Source: Manihot esculenta (Eukaryota > Streptophyta > Magnoliopsida > Malpighiales > Euphorbiaceae). From it: 64,000 nucleotides of DNA. The notes under the pieces were generated by a model. That model did not search any database, was not told where the DNA came from, and was given only the letters and a program-made list of their open reading frames with translations. A program made the translations under genes and the position numbers. Each line of letters begins with the position of its first letter. Within the stretch, counting starts at the first letter, position 1. Positions 1 through 11,399 of the stretch are shown here, piece by piece. Where the stretch lies: assembly GCF_001659605.2 (NCBI RefSeq), contig NC_035164.2:16485393-16549392 (forward strand), given 5' to 3'.

Positions 1-383
1 TCTGTATATAAATCTAAGTCTCCTATAAAATGAGATATAAGATTATAGACGAGGTAGGCTAATACAAAAGCTTGAGGTTGTCCTGTTGTTGGGTCAATTA
101 CGGGTTCTCCAGTAGTACTATCTATTCTTCTGGCATTTAATATATTTGTTTTTATGTCATTACTTAATAATTTGTCCCACCATGTTCTTAATTCTCCTGT
201 AAATCCTAGTATTATATTTTCAGCGGCATCTTTTTCTGTAATGCCGACTCTTTGTTTATAAATATTTCCTACTATAACCATTTCTTTGGTTATTTGTATT
301 ATTTCTATTTCTGATAGATCATCTATATTCCATTCATAAATACTTTTTGCATTATAATGTTTTTGTTTTCTATCTAATATTTT
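1..383 (-). pseudogene. Viral ORF1, start of coat region, left unit (truncated by window)
   Basis: This stretch equals 8515-8898 of the neighbouring unit and encodes the beginning of the coat-protein-like region. It is separated from the upstream part of ORF1 by a one-base deletion: the T run at 380-383 has four T where the other unit has five (8894-8898). The rest of the coat region lies outside the window. Confidence 0.75.
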
Positions 384-1870
384 AAATCATCAGGTCTTTT
401 ATCATAATTTCTTCCTATAGTATTTACAGGGATATTGTCTTCTTGGTCAGAGTCTGATGCTTCCAAGGGATTGTCTATAGTGTCATCTTCTGATGAAGAG
501 GTTTCATTATATTCAGTTAAAATTGTTATTTTATTTTTATCTTTGCTAGTACTCTCACTTGATATCTTACTTTGTGTAGGTTCTTTTATTTTAATGCCTC
601 CTGCTACACTGGATTTTTGAGCAGTACTTTGTTCACTTATAATTTTCTGCAAGAATTTTGACATGTCATGTAATTCAGTCTTTGGCTTTAGAGTTACTAT
701 TTCTATGGGATTTTGTGATGGAGGTATCATTTTGGTGAAAGGTTTATTAATGGGTTTTTTCTCTGGATCTATATCATATGGTTTTGGGTTGCTATATCTC
801 TGAGATAAATATATTGTGTTTGGTTTGGATATTATGGGAGATGGTGATTGGGGTGTTTCTATATGTTCTATATTTGTAATTTCTTCATGATTCCTATCTA
901 TTTTTTCTTCTATCCTATCTAATTGTTGTCCTATGATATGTAATGATACATTGGTCCAATTGTTTTGTAGGCTGATGTCTCTTATATGATGTTCCTCAAT
1001 ATTGTCAGTTTTTACGATTGGTTGCATGCCATGAGCTATTTGGTTCCTTTTGAAAAATACTTTGTCTAATGGTGGTCTTTCACATTCATGAGCTAGATCA
1101 CTAACTCCTCCTTCATTATTTACTTTGTGCCATTTATGTATTTTCTTTTCCAATACATTTAATTTTTTCTCATGAAAATATTTTAAATAGGTAAAAAATG
1201 GGATAGTCTTTTCAACTTGTTCACAAAATGTAAAGAATTGTTTTTTAAGGAGACTTTGTTCTTTTCTGGAATAGGTTTGCAAAAATAGGTCTCTTTTCCC
1301 CTGGTTTTGATCTGACATATAGTCAGCTTGAATTTGGTCCTTATCAAGGGTAAAAACGTGAGTTAAGGTATTTAAAGTAAAATCACTATCTTCATAGGGT
1401 TGACTAAATTGGCCTTGTCTATAAACACCTTCTTGTATTTTGATACCGTGCGTAGTGGGTTGTGGTTTAGTATGTTGGTCAAATGTTTCTTCGAGCGGTT
1501 TAGTTCCAGAAGTTTCGCCGACAAAAGGTCCTTGATATTGTGGAAGAGGCATAGTAGAGTCTTCTGATATACTATTATCTGGTTGTATTTCTATACTATG
1601 TCGTCTACGAGATGTATCTAAAGATTGTCGAGAGGGTTGGTATATATTAGGAGTTGCTTGTCTAAAAGAGTTTGATCTTTTATACTTTAATTCTAGTGAT
1701 CCATCATCATTTTGAATGATATAGTCTATTTCTTTATTTTCTTTAAAAGGTGTGTTAGGAATGGTCTTGACTGGATATTTCCATATTTCTGGTAAAGTTA
1801 CATCTTTCCATTGTATAGTTCTGGGGATTGGCTTTGGATTGATCAATTTCCCAAAATATTGTTTCTCCAT
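374..1870 (-). pseudogene. Viral ORF1, segment between movement protein and coat region, left unit
   Basis: An open frame of 498 codons. It carries a low-complexity, charged, Ser/Pro/Gln-rich linker followed by the start of the coat region; no catalytic motif is visible. Its first 15 or so codons, including the ATG at 1870, belong to a different frame of the movement-protein sequence and are an artefact: an 8-bp deletion after 1828, relative to 10343-10350 of the other unit, breaks the frame from the movement protein. The frame ends at 374 because of the one-base deletion at 380-383. It is therefore a fragment of a polyprotein, not a gene with its own start. Confidence 0.8.
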
Positions 1871-2534
1871 CTGTCCTTTTATGATTTACAGCATTAGGAC
1901 ATAGACCTGTATTCATTATTTTATAATTCAATCTATAAAATATTTCATATATGTGAGATCCTTTTAGCATATTATAATTATGAGTTAGGATTTTTAAGGT
2001 TAGAATTTTCATTATATGAGGGTCTGTTAATGATATGGTAAAATTGGGAAAACAATTTGAATAAATTGGTCCATTTGTTAGACTTGTTTCAAATAATCCT
2101 AATAGTGAATCTTTATAATTCCTATGTCTACAGTCGCGTAAAGCTACATGTATACTGGTATTTAATCCTTCAACTGTTAAAGGTTTTATAGCAATTTGTA
2201 TTAGTCCTATGTGCATAAATTTATAACCTTGGTTTAAATATTTTATTATCGTTTTTTGACTTAATAAACTCATAGATTGTTTATCAGCATATAAGGGTAT
2301 AACTTTTTCTTTTGATTTAATTGCTCTAATTGATTTGAAATCTAATATACCTGTTTTATAAATTGTTTCTACTGGTGTCTTTGGAGGTTTCCAATTGGTT
2401 AATTGTTGGTCATTCCATATATTTTCTCTTGATAATATTGTTTGATTATGATCTATATTAATATTTAAATCATTTATGAGTTCGTCGTCTGGTCTCCTAG
2501 ACCTAGAAGATCTATTTCTCCTAAACATATTCAT
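1755..2534 (-). pseudogene. Viral movement protein region (30K superfamily), left unit
   Basis: The N-terminal domain of ORF1, starting at the ATG at 2534 about 150 bases downstream of the primer binding site. Residues about 90-200 fit the caulimovirid movement-protein family: a conserved LRDCR segment with the Asp typical of the 30K superfamily, followed by a block ending in SLTDPHI. Such proteins line tubules through plasmodesmata and carry virus from cell to cell. The Arg/Ser-rich start (FRRNRSSRSRR) is basic. After residue about 235 the frame is lost to the 8-bp deletion after 1828, and about 20 unrelated residues follow before the stop. Confidence 0.85.
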
Positions 2535-2680
2535 CTTAAATTTCTAGGGTTGGCACATACACTTCCTTCTCTACTCACGCTGCAGGTCTTACCACTCTCT
2601 GCCTGACTTATGGTTTTCGTGACACAGTTTCAACCCTAAAACTTTAATTTGAATTGTCTAAGATCCATAGAGCCTTCACT

Positions 2681-2693
2681 GGCTCTGATACCA
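2681..2693 (-). other. Primer binding site for initiator-Met tRNA, left unit
   Basis: The minus strand reads TGGTATCAGAGCC, complementary to the 3' end of plant initiator methionine tRNA. This is where reverse transcription of the pregenomic RNA begins and by convention is position 1 of a caulimovirid genome. It lies between the leader ORF and the movement-protein start. Confidence 0.9.
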
Positions 2694-2877
2694 TTTTACG
2701 CTCCCAGGTATGATTTAAGTATGATTTAAATATTTAATATTTAAATATCTAAGAAAATATAAACTGATAAACACTATAAAGATAAATTATAAGGCTATAT
2801 AGTATTATTATTAATAGAGATAATATATAAAACAGATATGAATAAAAACTTGATGTCCAATAAATAAAATGATTCAT

Positions 2878-3108
2878 TTAAAAATTATTATTGCTTAATA
2901 GTACTTCAAGATACATAAGCATAGAATTAAATAATTCTAATGTTCTTTCAATTTCTCTACAATCACAATATTCATTATGGTTGATAACATGGTAATCACT
3001 AATAAATCTTCCTTGTTCAATTATATTCCTTTTGAATGCTTCTACTTCTCTTTTATTTGTTAAATCTATTAAACTTAGCTTTTCTAATGCAGATTTAATA
3101 AATCTCAT
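2878..3108 (-). CDS. Small leader ORF of 76 codons, left unit
   Basis: A short ORF in the leader between promoter and primer site. The product is rich in Glu, Leu and Asn (MRFIKSALEKLSL start) and probably helical; I recognise no family. The other unit has it with one Glu-to-Lys difference, so it is intact in both. Caulimovirid leaders usually carry several short uORFs handled by ribosome shunting, so it may be regulatory rather than protein-coding. It is the longest ORF in the leader. Confidence 0.4.
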   Translation of the reverse strand: MRFIKSALEKLSLIDLTNKREVEAFKRNIIEQGRFISDYHVINHNEYCDCREIERTLELFNSMLMYLEVLLSNNNF

Positions 3109-3649
3109 TGTTATTAATTATGCGAATAAGTATGTGAATATCTTAATTGAATATAAGCACTAATACCATTACAAATATTAATAATTGTTATGACAGTATA
3201 ATAAAGATTACAAGTATAGCAATAATATTCAGTTATTTCTATTTCCATTTTAATTTTATTTTAAATGTATCAAATGAGCTACACAATTTCTGGTGTGGAA
3301 GATCGGTATAAACCGCAACCACAGAGCATACTTATCATGCAAATTGATTTTAGGTCAAGGTTCCTGCACTGTTAATCTGGAGTCCCAGAATTAACTCAGA
3401 GTGAAGAGCGAAGAGAGAAAGAAATGGTTGCCGTCAACACGGTCTTACTTTGTAACAATTGTATATTGGATAAAAAGTACAAATACAAATTACAAACTTA
3501 CTTTGTACAAATACTTAAAAATAAACTGCTACGACTGAGTTGTAGTAAACTTCAGTCTCCTTACATATGATTACATAAACTGAATACATTTGAGAGAAAA
3601 TTTCTATGCTGGAAATTTTTGGTGTGTCTTCAACTGGTCTGGATGTCTG

Positions 3650-3921
3650 CTTTTATAGGCGTCGGACTTCAAAATTTATTAAATGGAATTCAGCGGTCAT
3701 CCACAGTAGTATGAATAGTAGTGTGAACGCTGAGTCATTCTACAGTCACCTTGTCTGCCATTTGTCTGGGTGAGTGTGTTATGGGGTCCACCATGTTGCT
3801 TTGTCTGCCACTTGTCTGGGTGAGTGCATTGTGGGGTCCACCATTTTGTTTTGTCTGCCACTTGGTCTGCCTGTGTTGATGTGGGTCCCATATGTCTGAT
3901 GATGAGTGCTGTGTGACGTCA
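3650..3921 (-). promoter_or_regulatory. Pararetroviral promoter of pregenomic RNA, left unit
   Basis: On the minus strand, downstream of ORF2, a TATA box (CTATAAAAG, 3650-3658) sits in GC-richer DNA. Upstream (higher coordinates) lie a TGACTCAGC element near 3729-3737, three 50-bp repeats (3751-3890) and a palindromic TGACGTCA at 3914-3921, the core of bZIP/as-1-like sites known from CaMV 35S-type promoters. The position after the last ORF and before leader and primer site is where the pregenomic promoter belongs. The exact transcription start is not shown; about 30 bases below the TATA box, near 3620, is expected. Confidence 0.75.
3751..3890. repeat. 50-bp tandem repeats in viral promoter, left unit
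   Basis: TTGTCTGCCA recurs at 3751, 3801 and 3851, giving a period of exactly 50 bp. The first two units are nearly identical (each contains GGGGTCCACCAT); the third is degenerate and shorter. The array lies 100-240 bp upstream of the viral TATA box, where an enhancer would sit. The 64-codon reading frame across it is a by-product of the repeat. Confidence 0.85.
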
Positions 3922-3989
3922 TGGCTTACGTTTGTGCATGAATAATTTGCTGAGTCATTGTCTGCTAATTGTCGTTTTTCATATGAATT

Positions 3990-5372
3990 TTATGGTTCTG
4001 CTTGTGTGAAAAAATCATCATTGTCGATAGATAAATCCACTGGGGAAGAGACAGAGCTTCTTGTCTCTTTTATTTCTTCGATCAATTTGTCATATTCCTC
4101 TTCAGAGACACATTTGGCCATTTGGGCCATCATCTGTTGTTTTCTGGCAAAAAATGTTTCCTGTTTGGTAACTTGCATTGGACTTAATTTTTTGGCATAT
4201 TGTGGTTGTGAGTTAAAGAAATGGTCAACAGCTTTTGGTCCGCAATTGGCTAGATCTGTTTTAGGCCACCACTTAATTTTGTGTTTGCGGACTAAATTGG
4301 GTATTTGGAAGTTGTTTAGGGTATAGTCTTTAATTTGGTATTCTGACATGTAAATCCATGGTATGTGGAAAAGGTGAGAATAAATCAACCATTTAGGAGA
4401 TAGCAGGATATTTTCTGGTAGTTGCGAGTTTTCAAAAAATTGGTCTTGGGCTGATACAATTGGTTCTGGTATAATGGTTAGGTCAAGGCCAAATTTATTC
4501 CACCATTGGTGGAACCAATATGGTATAGGGTAAGAAAAATCATCAGATATGTAAAAGAAAAATGAAATTGATAATTGATCATTTTGTTTTAAGAACGTGC
4601 GTTCCCAAGCAGTTTGGTAATCATAATAATTAAATTTGGTCACTTGTCCATGAGATAAAGAAATATCTTTACTTTTATGGGGTTCTTGTCCCCAATCAGA
4701 AATGGTCAATACTCTGATTATTCGTACTTTACAATATCTGATTTTATGTTTAATATGGGGATCAAAGTTATTATACATAAGAATAGAATTTGTTTGAACA
4801 AGGATGGTTTCATAAAAGGATTGGTTTTTGGCAAAATTATCAGGGATATAGTAATGGGTTTTTGGGAATATGGATTCACAAAGTTGGTAAACATTAAGGT
4901 TTGGATTTTGTGACCAGTATTCTGGTTCAATGGTTAAAATAACATCTTCAATGGTTTTATAACTATATTCAGGTTGGTTTATTTGCAGTGATTGTGTTGG
5001 AGAATATGTTGGGCTTAAACTTTGGCCAGTAACAACTTGTTTAAAGGTCGAAGGGGTAATTAATTTTTGTGGTTGCAAGGGAGAGAATTTATTTAACAAA
5101 GTAAATTGTGAGCTGGATTGGGGAGAACTTGGTCTCGTAATAAGGGCACTGGACATTGGGCTAAGAGGCCTATTTATTATACTGGTACTACTAGTAAACA
5201 TGGGTTTATGCAGGTATGTATTTTGTCTAGGACTTAGTCCTGAGGATGATGCATTTACATTTGGTCTAGAACTTTGTCCCGAAAATAAATTGACATTTAT
5301 TCTTTGTGTCTCATTGGTCTTTTGTCTTAAAGAAATTTTGGATGTCTCATCTGGATCCTTGCCTTTGTTCAT
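3990..5372 (-). CDS. Viral ORF2 protein, function unknown, left unit (460 aa, intact)
   Basis: The start codon overlaps the stop of ORF1: positions 5369-5372 read ATGA on the minus strand, so translation is probably by termination-reinitiation. Residues 1-135 are Ser/Pro/Gln-rich and probably disordered. Residues about 135-400 look folded and rich in Trp, Tyr and Phe, with a conspicuous WFHQWWNKFG segment near residue 285. The C-terminal 60 residues are charged and probably helical (an EEEYDKLIEEIKE stretch). I see no protease, polymerase or zinc motif. In caulimovirids the last gene often encodes an inclusion-body/transactivator protein, but I cannot show that here. The copy in the other unit differs at one residue (Asp or Asn) that I could find. 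Confidence 0.85.
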   Translation of the reverse strand: MNKGKDPDETSKISLRQKTNETQRINVNLFSGQSSRPNVNASSSGLSPRQNTYLHKPMFTSSTSIINRPLSPMSSALITRPSSPQSSSQFTLLNKFSPLQPQKLITPSTFKQVVTGQSLSPTYSPTQSLQINQPEYSYKTIEDVILTIEPEYWSQNPNLNVYQLCESIFPKTHYYIPDNFAKNQSFYETILVQTNSILMYNNFDPHIKHKIRYCKVRIIRVLTISDWGQEPHKSKDISLSHGQVTKFNYYDYQTAWERTFLKQNDQLSISFFFYISDDFSYPIPYWFHQWWNKFGLDLTIIPEPIVSAQDQFFENSQLPENILLSPKWLIYSHLFHIPWIYMSEYQIKDYTLNNFQIPNLVRKHKIKWWPKTDLANCGPKAVDHFFNSQPQYAKKLSPMQVTKQETFFARKQQMMAQMAKCVSEEEYDKLIEEIKETRSSVSSPVDLSIDNDDFFTQAEP

Positions 5373-7597
5373 GCTGTTCCCTGCAAAAATTCTCTTGTTA
5401 GAAAATCAGCTATGGAATTATCAATTCCTTTAATATGTTCAATATCAAACTCAAAGATAGACAAAAATGCTTGCCATCTAGCAAATATGTGTTTGGCTGC
5501 AAGATTTTTTACATCTTTGGTCAAAACATCTTTAGCAGCTTTACAATCAACTCGAATAGTAAATTTTTGATTTAGTAAATCACTTTGGAATTTTGTAACA
5601 CATAAAACAATTGATAAAATTTCCTTCTTTATGGTAGAATATTTTTCTTGTGTTGGATTCCAAACACCTGAATAATATCTTATAATATGATCTTTATTAT
5701 TTATCTTTTGTTTTAATATGCCACCAAAACCTTGGTCGGATGCATCGGTTTCTACTATCTTGGGAATATTAGGATTACAGATATTTAAACATGGTAATGT
5801 TTTTACATGTTTTTTGATTTCTTGTATGAGTTTTGTATGGTTTTCTGTCCATGGTTTAGGATTCTTTTTCAATCGATTATATAAAGGTTTACATAATATT
5901 CTCAAGTTAGGTAAGAAGTCTGCAATGTAGTTTAAAGATCCTAAGAATCTTTGTAATTGATTTTTATCTTTAATTATATCTGGAAATTTGTCAGCAAATT
6001 CTATACTTCTCTGAATTGGTACTATAGTATTTTGATAGATTTCATGGCCTAGAAATCGAATTTTTGTTTGAAATAATTTCATTTTTGGTTTGGATAATAC
6101 TAAACCATTTCTTTTTATGATTTTATAAAATATATGTAGATGTTTCATATGTTGGTTAAGGTTTTCACTGAATACTAAAACATCGTCAATATATGTTATT
6201 ATAAAATTATATGGTGTAAAAATGTCATTCATGATCTTTTGGAATTCACTTGGTGCATTTTTTAAGCCAAATGGCATAATGTTCCATTCATATTGTCCAA
6301 AGGGTACAGTAAATGCTGTTTTGTATTTATCTGTTTCATCTATTTGTACTTGCCAGAAACCCGATTTCATATCAAATTTTGAAAAGATTTCTGCTTTATA
6401 TAATCTATTTAAAAGATCTTGTTTATTTGGTATGGGGTATCTAATCCATCTTAAAACTTTGTTTAATGGTTTATAATTAATTACTAATCGTGGTGCACCT
6501 CTTTCTATTTCAGCATTTTTATTTACATAAAAGGCTGCACATGACCATGGTGATTTACTTGGTCTAATTAACTTTTTTGTTAATAGATCTTGAATTTCTT
6601 TTTTGCAGAATTCTAACATTTCTTGGTTCATCTGAATAGGTCTTGCTTTCGTGGGTATATCTTGTTCTTTAAAGTCTGGTTCATATGGTAAAGTTACTAT
6701 GTGTTGTTTTCTATTCCAAAATGCTGTTGGTAATTCGGAACATAGGTCTTTTTCAAATTGGTCTTGAAGTGTTTTAATTTGCTGTTTAATATTTGGATTT
6801 TCTAACTGTTCTTCTATTCTAATAAAATGTAAGTCTTTCTTTAAAAATTTTATTTGGTTTTCTAAATTATTAATTTTACTTATGTTCTCTTGTTGGACTG
6901 AATTAACATCATGGTAATTAATAGGTGTTAAGAATTTAAATATAAGATCTTGTCCTAATACATTTGTTTCTAATCCTAATTGTGTGACTTTAAAGGGGTA
7001 TAACATTTGTAAAAATGGATTTCCTAGAATAATTTGTGTATTGAGATTTTCAATTAACATGAAACTGGTTTTGAAACATATTCCATTGTTACAAATATGT
7101 GCACTAGGTATTTTGTAATTTATTTTGACTTTAGTTGAATTAGCTGCCGATAACGTTTGTTTAGTTTTATGAAAGTATTTGCTTGGTATGATTCCTTGAT
7201 CTATGCAGTTCATGTCCGCACCTGAATCTAACATAGCTATAGTTTCTAATGTAAAATCTTTTATTGTTAAATTTATTTTTACATACCATTTTTGATATTT
7301 TATTCTTGTAATATCATTAAATTTTAATGCTGTTTCTCCTTCACTGTCGGAAGTTATGACTAAGGGTTTTTGTTCTTCGTTTATCTTATCTTTCCCTGAG
7401 GTTTGTCCTTTTTCTTGTTCTACATATTGCGTTAATTTTTGGTTTTGTTCTAGATAATCACATCTTAACTTTAATTGTCTCACTTCTGATTTTAATAGTT
7501 TTATTTCTGATTGTAGATCCATAGAAGAAATGGTCTTTGTGGGTTTTTTTCTGTTTAAATAATTGTTCAATATCTTCAAACTTAGTTGGTGGTTCAT
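5369..7597 (-). pseudogene. Viral aspartic protease, reverse transcriptase and RNase H of ORF1, centre of the array
   Basis: C-terminal part of ORF1. In this 742-codon frame the protease signature LDSGAD is at residues 123-128, the reverse transcriptase has FSKFDMKSGFWQ near 405-416 and the YIDD active site at 469-472, and RNase H starts with TDAS at 617-620, with a later conserved Glu in the KKEIL segment. The first 16 residues are out of frame: a run of seven T at 7544-7550 (six in the other unit, 16066-16071) shifts the frame from the coat region. The catalytic motifs themselves are intact. These enzymes mature the polyprotein and copy the pregenomic RNA to DNA; no integrase domain follows. 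The stop overlaps the ORF2 start by ATGA. Confidence 0.9.
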
Positions 7598-9245
7598 TTT
7601 CTTGTTTTATTTCTTCATTCATTAATTTTGTTAATTTTTTAAACATTTTTCGTTTAATATTGGAATCTTGTACTTGTTCTATTTGTTCTAATACTTGTTT
7701 ATATTCTGTTAAAACGTTTATTTTATTGTTGCAATTACAAAATTCTCCTTGACAATCATGGTTACTATCGGAACTACTTATTGTGTCTAGTGAAGTGTCA
7801 CTATTATATTCATCATCTAATTCTGAGGAAGATAATTTACTTTGGTCAATTTTTTCTAGCAGTTGTTCTATATTGTCTATTTTTAATTCTACACCTAATT
7901 CATGTATTTTTCTTCTTGCAGGACATTCTTTCGCATAATGTCCTTTTTGATTACATAAGTAACAAGTGATATTGGATTTATTATTGGATCTTTTAAAATT
8001 GTTTTTCTTATAATTATTTCTTTTAAAGGGTCGCCTTGTAAAAGGTTTTTTCGTCATCTGTTTATTATATTTATTATATGGTTTCCTAGGGTACTTGTCT
8101 TGTTTATATATTTTATTTTTAAAAGGTTTATATCTTTTATGTTTTTGTTTCTGCATGGTTCCAAATCCAAATTGTTCACACCAATTTCCTAATTCTTTCC
8201 GGGATTGCCTATTTTCCATTTTTAATTTTTGTTGTAGCTTCATATCTCTACATAATCTTATTCCTGTTAGATTGACACAGGTTATTAGGTCTCCATATGT
8301 TAAATCATCATAAGAAATGTGTCCAAATTTTTGTTCAATTGTTTCTTTTACTTTAGTTGTAAATAATCTAGGTAGTCCTGTAAGGAATTTTTCTTTCCAA
8401 TGGTATGCGTTTGGATCAGCTAATGCATATACTCGTTTTAGAAAATTATCTTTATACCATCTAAAATTTTCTAACTTCCTACACTTGAGGTTTTGTAAAA
8501 TTTCACTATTACGTTCTGTATATAAATCTAAGTCTCCTATAAAATGAGATATAAGATTATAGACGAGGTAGGCTAATACAAAAGCTTGAGGTTGTCCTGT
8601 TGTTGGGTCAATTACGGGTTCTCCAGTAGTACTATCTATTCTTCTGGCATTTAATATATTTGTTTTTATGTCATTACTTAATAATTTGTCCCACCATGTT
8701 CTTAATTCTCCTGTAAATCCTAGTATTATATTTTCAGCGGCATCTTTTTCTGTAATGCCGACTCTTTGTTTATAAATATTTCCTACTATAACCATTTCTT
8801 TGGTTATTTGTATTATTTCTATTTCTGATAGATCATCTATATTCCATTCATAAATACTTTTTGCATTATAATGTTTTTGTTTTCTATCTAATATTTTTAA
8901 ATCATCAGGTCTTTTATCATAATTTCTTCCTATAGTATTTACAGGGATATTGTCTTCTTGGTCAGAGTCTGATGCTTCCAAGGGATTGTCTATAGTGTCA
9001 TCTTCTGATGAAGAGGTTTCATTATATTCAGTTAAAATTGTTATTTTATTTTTATCTTTGCTAGTACTCTCACTTGATATCTTACTTTGTGTAGGTTCTT
9101 TTATTTTAATGCCTCCTGCTACACTGGATTTTTGAGCAGTACTTTGTTCACTTATAATTTTCTGCAAGAATTTTGACATGTCATGTAATTCAGTCTTTGG
9201 CTTTAGAGTTACTATTTCTATGGGATTTTGTGATGGAGGTATCAT
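7458..9245 (-). pseudogene. Viral coat/nucleocapsid region of ORF1 with zinc knuckle, centre of the array
   Basis: A 595-codon open frame. It spans the join between the two units as numbered here (near 8426-8515). The key motif is a CX2CX4HX4C zinc knuckle (CYLCNQKGHYAKEC, coded at about 7926-7967) behind a very basic Lys/Arg/Asn-rich stretch, the usual C-terminal nucleic-acid-binding part of caulimovirid coat proteins. Acidic Asp/Ser-rich segments flank both sides. The real ORF1 frame enters from the movement-protein side but is broken at 9416-9420; it leaves frame at the T run 7544-7550, so the last 30 or so residues are spurious. The ATG at 9245 is internal, not a natural start. Confidence 0.85.
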
Positions 9246-9412
9246 TTTGGTGAAAGGTTTATTAATGGGTTTTTTCTCTGGATCTATATCATATGGTTTT
9301 GGGTTGCTATATCTCTGAGATAAATATATTGTGTTTGGTTTGGATATTATGGGAGATGGTGATTGGGGTGTTTCTATATGTTCTATATTTGTAATTTCTT
9401 CATGATTCCTAT

Positions 9413-11056
9413 CTATTTTTCTTCTATCCTATCTAATTGTTGTCCTATGATATGTAATGATACATTGGTCCAATTGTTTTGTAGGCTGATGTCTCTTATA
9501 TGATGTTCCTCAATATTGTCAGTTTTTACGATTGGTTGCATGCCATGAGCTATTTGGTTCCTTTTGAAAAATACTCTGTCTAATGGTGGTCTTTCACATT
9601 CATGAGCTAGATCACTAACTCCTCCTTCATTATTTACTTTGTGCCATTTATGTATTTTCTTTTCCAATACATTTAATTTTTTCTCATGAAAATATTTTAA
9701 ATAGGTAAAAAATGGGATAGTCTTTTCAACTTGTTCACAAAATGTAAAGAATTGTTTTTTAAGGAGACTTTGTTCTTTTCTGGAATAGGTTTGCAAAAAT
9801 AGGTCTCTTTTCCCCTGGTTTTGATCTGACATATAGTCAGCTTGAATTTGGTCCTTATCAAGGGTAAAAACGTGAGTTAAGGTATTTAAAGTAAAATCAC
9901 TATCTTCATAGGGTTGACTAAATTGGCCTTGTCTATAAACACCTTCTTGTATTTTGATACCGTGCGTAGTGGGTTGCGGTTTAGTATGTTGGTCAAATGT
10001 TTCTTCGAGCGGTTTAGTTCCAGAAGTTTCGCCGACAAAAGGTCCTTGATATTGTGGAAGAGGCATAGTAGAGTCTTCTGATATACTATTATCTGGTTGT
10101 ATTTCTATACTATGTCGTCTACGAGATGTATCTAAAGATTGTCGAGAGGGTTGGTATATATTAGGAGTTGCTTGTCTAAAAGAGTTTGATCTTTTATACT
10201 TTAATTCTAGTGATCCATCATCATTTTGAATGATATAGTCTATTTCTTTATTTTCTTTAAAAGGTGTGTTAGGAATGGTCTTGACTGGATATTTCCATAT
10301 TTCTGGTAAAGTTACATCTTTCCATTGTATAGTTCTGGGGATAGTTATATTGGCTTTGGATTGATCAATTTCCCAAAATATTGTTTCTCCATCTGTCCTT
10401 TTATGATTTACAGCATTAGGACATAGACCTGTATTCATTATTTTATAATTCAATCTATAAAATATTTCATATATGTGAGATCCTTTTAGCATATTATAAT
10501 TATGAGTTAGGATTTCTAAGGTTAGAATTTTCATTATATGAGGGTCTGTTAATGATATGGTAAAATTGGGAAAACAATTTGAATAAATTGGTCCATTTGT
10601 TAGACTTGTTTCAAATAATCCTAATAGTGAATCTTTATAATTCCTATGTCTACAGTCGCGTAAAGCTACATGTATACTGGTATTTAATCCTTCAACTGTT
10701 AAAGGTTTTATAGCAATTTGTATTAGTCCTATGTGCATAAATTTATAACCTTGGTTTAAATATTTTATTATCGTTTTTTGACTTAATAAACTCATAGATT
10801 GTTTATCAGCATATAAGGGTATAACTTTTTCTTTTGATTTAATTGCTCTAATTGATTTGAAATCTAATATACCTGTTTTATAAATTGTTTCTACTGGTGT
10901 CTTTGGAGGTTTCCAATTGGTTAATTGTTGGTCATTCCATATATTTTCTCTTGATAATATTGTTTGATTATGATCTATATTAATATTTAAATCATTTATG
11001 AGTTCGTCGTCTGGTCTCCTAGACCTAGAAGATCTATTTCTCCTAAACATATTCAT
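9413..11056 (-). pseudogene. Viral movement protein plus linker of ORF1, right unit
   Basis: A 547-codon frame from the ORF1 start at 11056. Residues about 90-200 are the 30K-type movement-protein domain, as in the left unit; the following 300 residues are the charged, low-complexity linker. Here the 8 bases missing in the left unit are present (10343-10350), so movement protein and linker are in one frame, which supports a single polyprotein. The frame ends at 9413 because the T run at 9416-9420 has five T; the left unit has six (901-906). Confidence 0.87.
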
Positions 11057-11202
11057 CTTAAATTTCTAGGGTTGGCACATACACTTCCTTCTCTACTCAC
11101 GCTGCAGGTCTTACCACTCTCTGCCTGACTTATGGTTTTCGTGACACAGTTTCAACCCTAAAACTTTAATTTGAATTGTCTAAGATCCATAGAGCCTTCA
11201 CT

Positions 11203-11215
11203 GGCTCTGATACCA
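11203..11215 (-). other. Primer binding site for initiator-Met tRNA, right unit
   Basis: Identical to 2681-2693, 8522 bases away. The minus strand reads TGGTATCAGAGCC. With the site at 2681 it delimits one complete genome length inside the array. Confidence 0.9.
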
Positions 11216-11399
11216 TTTTACGCTCCCAGGTATGATTTAAGTATGATTTAAATATTTAATATTTAAATATCTAAGAAAATATAAACTGATAAACACTATA
11301 AAGATAAATTATAAGGCTATATAGTATTATTATTAATAGAGATAATATATAAAACAGATATGAATAAAAACTTGATGTCCAATAAATAAAATGATTCAT

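Noticed and set aside
3697..3891. 64-codon ORF with repeated Gly/His/Thr-rich words (and its copy at 12219-12413)
   Set aside because: It is a reading of the 50-bp promoter repeats; it lies upstream of the TATA box and is repetitive because the DNA is.
3958..4326. 122-codon ORF on the plus strand opposite ORF2 (and 12480-12848)
   Set aside because: Antisense shadow of the intact ORF2; no family resemblance and no promoter in that direction.
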